From positions 1,674,001 to 1,738,000 of the forward strand of contig OZ245061.1 in NCBI GenBank assembly GCA_965224755.1: 64,000 nucleotides of DNA, in the 5' to 3' direction. Positions 60,694 to 64,000 of this stretch are shown here, in pieces; the stretch's first letter is position 1, and each line of letters starts with the position of its first letter. The notes beneath the pieces are model-generated. The model ran no database searches and was not told the DNA's origin. It saw only the letters and a list, made by a program, of their open reading frames with translations. The position numbers were made by a program, and so were the translations under genes. The DNA is from Hellea sp965224755. Lineage in GTDB: Bacteria; Pseudomonadota; Alphaproteobacteria; Caulobacterales; Maricaulaceae.

Positions 60694-61938
60694 CTAGATT
60701 TTCTGGTTGGTATATCCGCGTAGCTCCTTGCGGGCGACTTGGCGTCTGTGGACGGCGTCGGGGCCGTCGGCGAAGCGTAAGGTGCGCTGGCCTTGCCACA
60801 TGGCCGCGAGCGGCGTGTCTTGGGAGACGCCTGTGCCGCCATACATCTGCATGGCTTGGTCAATGACTTCGAGAGACATCCGGGGCGCTTCGACCTTAAT
60901 CATGGAAATCCACGGCGCGGCGTCGCGCTTACTCATCGTATCCATGGCCCAAGCGGCTTTCAGGCACAGCAGGCGAGCCTGTTCTATCTTGATCCGCGCT
61001 TCGGCAATGATGTCGAAATTCGCGCCTAAATAGGCCAGTTGTTTACCGAAGGCTTCGCGTTCTAGCGAGCGCTTACATAAAAGTTGCAGCGCCTTCTCGG
61101 CTTGTCCGATAGAGCGCATGCAATGGTGAATACGGCCCGGCCCAAGGCGGCCTTGGCTGACTTCAAACCCTGCGCCTTCGCGAATCAGCAAGCTATCGCC
61201 CGGAATACGCACATCAGTAAAGCGAATGTGCATATGGCCGTGAGGCGCATCATCATGACCGAAGACCATCATCGGGCGCAGGATGTCAACACCCGGAAGT
61301 CCGGCCTCGACAACAAACATGGAATGTTGCTGGTGCTTGGTGCGGGCTTCGTCCGGAGTTTTCGCCATCAGTATATAGACTTTACAGCGCTCATCGCCTG
61401 CGCCGGATGACCAATATTTCTCGCCGTTAAGCACCCACTCATCGCCGTCTTTGACGGCAGAAAATTCGAGATTTGTCGCGTCTGATGAGGCCACATCAGG
61501 TTCGGTCATAAGATAAGCCGAACGAATTTCGCCTTCAAGAAGCGGCTTAAGCCATTGTTTTTTATGACCTTCCGTTCCGTAGCGTTCCAGCACTTCCATA
61601 TTGCCAGTATCCGGCGCAGAGCAGTTCATGGCTTCTGATGCCAGATGCACCCAGCCGAGTTCCTCCGCGATATAGGCATATTCGACAGTGGAGAGGCCAA
61701 AGCCTTCCTCGGAATCAGTCAACCAGAAATTCCATAAGCCGCGTTTACGGGCTTCGGATTTAACTTCGGCCAAAATCTCTTTCTGGCGTGTGGACAGAGA
61801 AAACCGCCCGCCCTTAGCCGTACCAACAAGTTGGTGAAATTCATGGTCAAGCGGAGCCACAAATTCACGCGCAAAGTCTCGAATTTTTTCGGCGAGGGGC
61901 CGAACCCGTTCGCTCATACCTAAGTCCATAACTGACAT
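60694..61938 (-). CDS. Acyl-CoA dehydrogenase (ACAD11-like)
   Basis: FAD enzyme of beta-oxidation type, 414 aa. Segments seen are AYLMTEPDVASSDATNLEFS (FAD/substrate loop), WSSGAGDERCKVYI, GRIHHCMRSIGQAEKALQLL and the C-terminal QMYGGTGVSQDTPLAAMWQ. The usual catalytic glutamate of short/medium-chain enzymes (near YGG) reads Gln-Met-Tyr; in long-chain groups it lies elsewhere. It follows an APH-like kinase gene after 11 bp and an SDR gene. This is the bacterial split form of the ACAD10/11 kinase-dehydrogenase fusion, so phosphorylated hydroxyacyl-CoA turnover is plausible. Confidence 0.92.
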   Translation of the reverse strand: MSVMDLGMSERVRPLAEKIRDFAREFVAPLDHEFHQLVGTAKGGRFSLSTRQKEILAEVKSEARKRGLWNFWLTDSEEGFGLSTVEYAYIAEELGWVHLASEAMNCSAPDTGNMEVLERYGTEGHKKQWLKPLLEGEIRSAYLMTEPDVASSDATNLEFSAVKDGDEWVLNGEKYWSSGAGDERCKVYILMAKTPDEARTKHQQHSMFVVEAGLPGVDILRPMMVFGHDDAPHGHMHIRFTDVRIPGDSLLIREGAGFEVSQGRLGPGRIHHCMRSIGQAEKALQLLCKRSLEREAFGKQLAYLGANFDIIAEARIKIEQARLLCLKAAWAMDTMSKRDAAPWISMIKVEAPRMSLEVIDQAMQMYGGTGVSQDTPLAAMWQGQRTLRFADGPDAVHRRQVARKELRGYTNQKI

Positions 61939-61949
61939 AACTAATCCTT

Positions 61950-63014
61950 CTAAAGCGTCCCTGTTTTAATTTTATACCGCGCAAGATTTCCAAGCGCATT
62001 GACCATTTGTCCATAATCCTTAAATCGCGGATTATCACTCTGCCCTCTGTAATAGCGCGCATATATTTGCTGCAAGATAACGGCTAGGCGCCAAATACCA
62101 TAGATATAATAGAATTGAAAACCGGAGACATCTGCGCCTGTGCGCTCGGCGTAGAAATCCAAGATATCCTGCCGGCTCATCATGCCTTCGGCCATAGAGG
62201 GTTGGCGCACCAGCATTTTCATAAAATCGGGATCGCCAGCCTCAATCCAGTAAGCCAGCGTATTGCCGAGATCCATCATCGGATCGCCAAGCGCCGATAT
62301 TTCCCAATCGAGAATAGCCTCAATTTGCGTAGGATCATCTTGGCGCAAGATACAATTATCAATGCGGTAATCGCCGTGAATGATCGCCGCGCCGCGCTCA
62401 CGCTCCGGCATATTATCGACAAGCCATTGCTGCACATCCTCAAATTTTTCGACATCTTCCGTCCAGGCTTTACCCCAGCGGCGGTTCCAGCCCAATATCT
62501 GGCGGCTGACATAGCCTTCGGGCTTGCCGAAATCACCGAGCCCAACAGCTTTATAATCGACTTTATGCATATCCACGAGGGTCTGGAAGAAGTTCTCGCA
62601 AAGCTGCCCTGTCTCTTTCCGGCCCCAGCCCCAATCCTTCGGAATATGGCTATGGATGAGGTGGCCTTCATTCCGGTCCATGACATAAAATTCTGCGCCG
62701 ATGATGGAAACGTCATCCGTATAATAAAGCGTGTTCGGGACAGGGATATGACCTTTCAGGCCAGTCATCACGCGATATTCCCGGTGCATATCGTGGCCGG
62801 ATTTTGGCTTATCGCCGCTTGGCGGACGACGTAGCACCATGCGCCGCTTAGGATAATCAATCGCGTAGGTAATATTGGACGCGCCAGACGGATATTGCGA
62901 GACTTTAGGCGCGCCTTTTAAGCCGGGCAGAAGTTCTTTCAATATCGAATCTACGGCCCCGATATTGAGTTCTTCACCTTTGCGAACATCGACTGTAGGA
63001 TTCTCGGAGCCCAT
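61950..63014 (-). CDS. APH-like phosphotransferase (ACAD10/11 N-terminal type)
   Basis: 354 aa kinase of the aminoglycoside-phosphotransferase fold. Catalytic loop AIIHGDYRIDNCILR with Asp/Asn and metal-binding DWE in AILDWEISALGDPMMDLGN; SGASNITYAID is the nucleotide loop and MVLRRPP holds the ATP lysine. It overlaps the SDR stop as TAATG and precedes the acyl-CoA dehydrogenase by 11 bp. In the levulinate pathway of Pseudomonas (LvaA) and in mammalian ACAD10/11, such kinases phosphorylate 4-hydroxyacyl-CoA. The same role is inferred here; it is unlikely to be an antibiotic-resistance gene. Confidence 0.9.
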   Translation of the reverse strand: MGSENPTVDVRKGEELNIGAVDSILKELLPGLKGAPKVSQYPSGASNITYAIDYPKRRMVLRRPPSGDKPKSGHDMHREYRVMTGLKGHIPVPNTLYYTDDVSIIGAEFYVMDRNEGHLIHSHIPKDWGWGRKETGQLCENFFQTLVDMHKVDYKAVGLGDFGKPEGYVSRQILGWNRRWGKAWTEDVEKFEDVQQWLVDNMPERERGAAIIHGDYRIDNCILRQDDPTQIEAILDWEISALGDPMMDLGNTLAYWIEAGDPDFMKMLVRQPSMAEGMMSRQDILDFYAERTGADVSGFQFYYIYGIWRLAVILQQIYARYYRGQSDNPRFKDYGQMVNALGNLARYKIKTGTL

Positions 63015-63772
63015 TAGATGATAGCGCCGCCGTCCACGACCATACCCTGCCCTGTGAAATAGCTGGCCTCATCCGACACCATGAAAAGAACCGCTGCGAC
63101 CATTTCTTCAGGTTGCGCCATGCGGGGAATGGCGAGGTTGTTTTTCAAATAATCATCTATGCCCGGCATGTCTTTCAGGCCCGCCGCGAGTTTTGTGTCT
63201 GTAAAGCCCGGCAGCAGCGCATTCACGCGCACGCCCTTACGGGAATATTCCTTGGCGAGGCCCTTGGTCATATTAATCAAAGCCGCCTTTGTCATGCCGT
63301 AAACAACGCGCATCAGGCCCGGCTGGATACCGTCGATGGAGGCGACATTGACGATGCTCCCGCCGCCGCTTTTTAGCATCAGCGGGATAGACTTACTGCT
63401 CAGATAAAACGGGCCTTTTAGATTAACGTCAAAGGTCTTGTCATAAGCGCCTTCAGGGGTTTTATGCGCCGGGCCGAAATAAGGATTTGTCGCCCCGTTA
63501 TTGATCAGAATATCCAGACGGCCATAGTCTTTTTCAATCTGCGCCAGCACTGCGTCATGATGGGAAAGATCGCCGAGATGGAGTTCAGCCGCGCTGGCCG
63601 TGCAGCCCTTGGCGCGGATATCATCAGCGACTTTTTCGCAAGCCGCGAGTTTACGGCTGGTGCAAATCACGCTCGCCCCGTGTTCGGCAAGGCCGTGCGC
63701 AATCGCTTCGCCTATGCCTCGGCTCGCCCCGGCGACAAGCGCCACTTTTCCTGTTAAATCAAACCGTGCCAT
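63014..63772 (-). CDS. Short-chain dehydrogenase/reductase
   Basis: 252 aa classical SDR. The cofactor motif is GASRGIGEAIAHGLAEHGAS, with NNGA in DILINNGATNPYFG, catalytic Ser in VNVASIDGI and Y-x-x-x-K in VVYGMTKAALINM. It ends VVDGGAII. The arginine in CTSRKLAA suggests NADP(H). It is the first complete gene in the SDR-kinase-ACAD operon, probably interconverting hydroxy- and ketoacyl-CoA substrates. It overlaps the kinase by 1 bp. Confidence 0.93.
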   Translation of the reverse strand: MARFDLTGKVALVAGASRGIGEAIAHGLAEHGASVICTSRKLAACEKVADDIRAKGCTASAAELHLGDLSHHDAVLAQIEKDYGRLDILINNGATNPYFGPAHKTPEGAYDKTFDVNLKGPFYLSSKSIPLMLKSGGGSIVNVASIDGIQPGLMRVVYGMTKAALINMTKGLAKEYSRKGVRVNALLPGFTDTKLAAGLKDMPGIDDYLKNNLAIPRMAQPEEMVAAVLFMVSDEASYFTGQGMVVDGGAII

Positions 63773-63781
63773 TCATCTCTC

Positions 63782-64000
63782 CTATAGGGGTAACTGGTCG
63801 TTCCCAATTTTTTGTTTCAGCCGGTTCATGCCGGTAATATAGGCCTGATAATCCGCGGCCTTATGTTTAAAATACTCGCCAACCACAGGATGGGAGAGAA
63901 CCATAAACTGATCTTCGCTGATGGCGCTTCGCAGAGCCTCTGCCACATCGGAGGGCTCTAAAAGCCCGTCCTGACTCTTCTCGGCAAATTCAAATCCTTT
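63782..64000 (-). CDS. C-terminal part of a probable SDR-family protein (cut by window edge)
   Basis: The last 72 codons of a leftward gene ending DQLPL and a stop at 63782. The visible part reads LLEPSDVAEALRSAISEDQF, then MVLSHPVVGEYFKHKAADYQ and MNRLKQKIG. The V-A-E-A-L-R-x-A-I and L-x-H-P-x-V-x-x-Y-F patterns are typical of the C-terminus of an SDR subgroup often seen beside acyl-CoA dehydrogenases. It is 9 bp upstream of the next SDR, so co-transcribed. No catalytic residues are in view. Confidence 0.6.
   Translation of the reverse strand, partial: KGFEFAEKSQDGLLEPSDVAEALRSAISEDQFMVLSHPVVGEYFKHKAADYQAYITGMNRLKQKIGNDQLPL

Noticed and set aside
61950..63014. Aminoglycoside resistance kinase
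   Set aside because: The fold is APH-like, but operon context with acyl-CoA dehydrogenase and SDR and the family match favour acyl-CoA or hydroxyacid metabolism.
1..64000. CRISPR array, rRNA operon, prophage or plasmid origin
   Set aside because: No regularly spaced direct repeats with unique spacers, no rRNA-like sequence and no phage structural or replication-initiation genes were seen.

Overview
The window is 64 kb of chromosome from an alphaproteobacterium with roughly 50% GC. The evidence is the set of alphaproteobacterial gene neighbourhoods (rlpA-dac-tmk-holB-tatD-MBL; ppx-rlmE-guaB-MAPEG-rsmB-guaA; murA-DUF2948-UPF0262-LMW phosphatase-infA-maf-RNase G-yacG), a GTTC-N7-GTTC LexA box and a TGC..GCA-type Fur palindrome. 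The gene content resembles marine, stalked or budding Hyphomonadales/Maricaulales. That placement is inference from general impression, not from a search.

Layout. 1-0.7 kb: start of hisG, preceded by and overlapping a TrpR-like (YerC) regulator with a TrpR-box-like palindrome at its own start, then tRNA-Ser. 1.0-6.6 kb: rightward envelope/replication cluster rlpA, dac, tmk, holB, tatD, MBL hydrolase. 6.6-9.8 kb: leftward Kdo-supply operon kpsF/kdsD, glycosyltransferase, kdsB, histidine phosphatase. 9.9-14.2 kb: divergent giant gene with two GT-B-like modules. 14.3-18.0 kb: a nested mobile island. An ISNCY-like element with inverted ends and a probable 7-bp target duplication carries a broken transposase, an inserted IS3-family element and a truncated, frameshifted GHKL-type ATPase gene. 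18.1-20.0 kb: SOS-controlled Y-family polymerase and aat. 20.0-22.7 kb: exported amidohydrolase pair, the second without metal ligands. 22.8-25.2 kb: DEAD-box helicase, palindromic repeat and GST. 25.3-29.0 kb: large usher-like outer-membrane protein and a small exported partner. 29.1-35.9 kb: GMP synthesis, rRNA methylation and exopolyphosphatase operon. 35.9-42.1 kb: SulP transporter, transketolase, and feoAB behind a Fur box. 42.2-46.1 kb: tRNA-Phe and the tyrosine-catabolism genes hpd-VOC-fah-maiA, divergent from a MarR regulator with two matching operators between them. 46.2-50.9 kb: AT-rich, probably acquired operon (lipoprotein, secreted HExxH protease-like protein, Cys-rich secreted protein), DM13 protein and GDPD. 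51.0-56.1 kb: murA-to-yacG housekeeping operon. 56.2-58.4 kb: tRNA-Thr and a soluble hybrid histidine kinase. 58.5-64.0 kb: exported amidohydrolase, YajQ, and an operon of SDR, APH-like kinase and acyl-CoA dehydrogenase, with another protein cut by the right edge.

The best candidates for undescribed biology are the 46.2-49.6 kb secreted trio, the usher-like pair at 25.3-29.0 kb, the dual-GT giant beside the Kdo-supply operon, and the passenger ATPase inside the nested mobile island. Starts were moved inward from the longest open frame wherever a ribosome-binding site, overlap, terminator or signal peptide favoured a later codon. Such choices are stated per gene.
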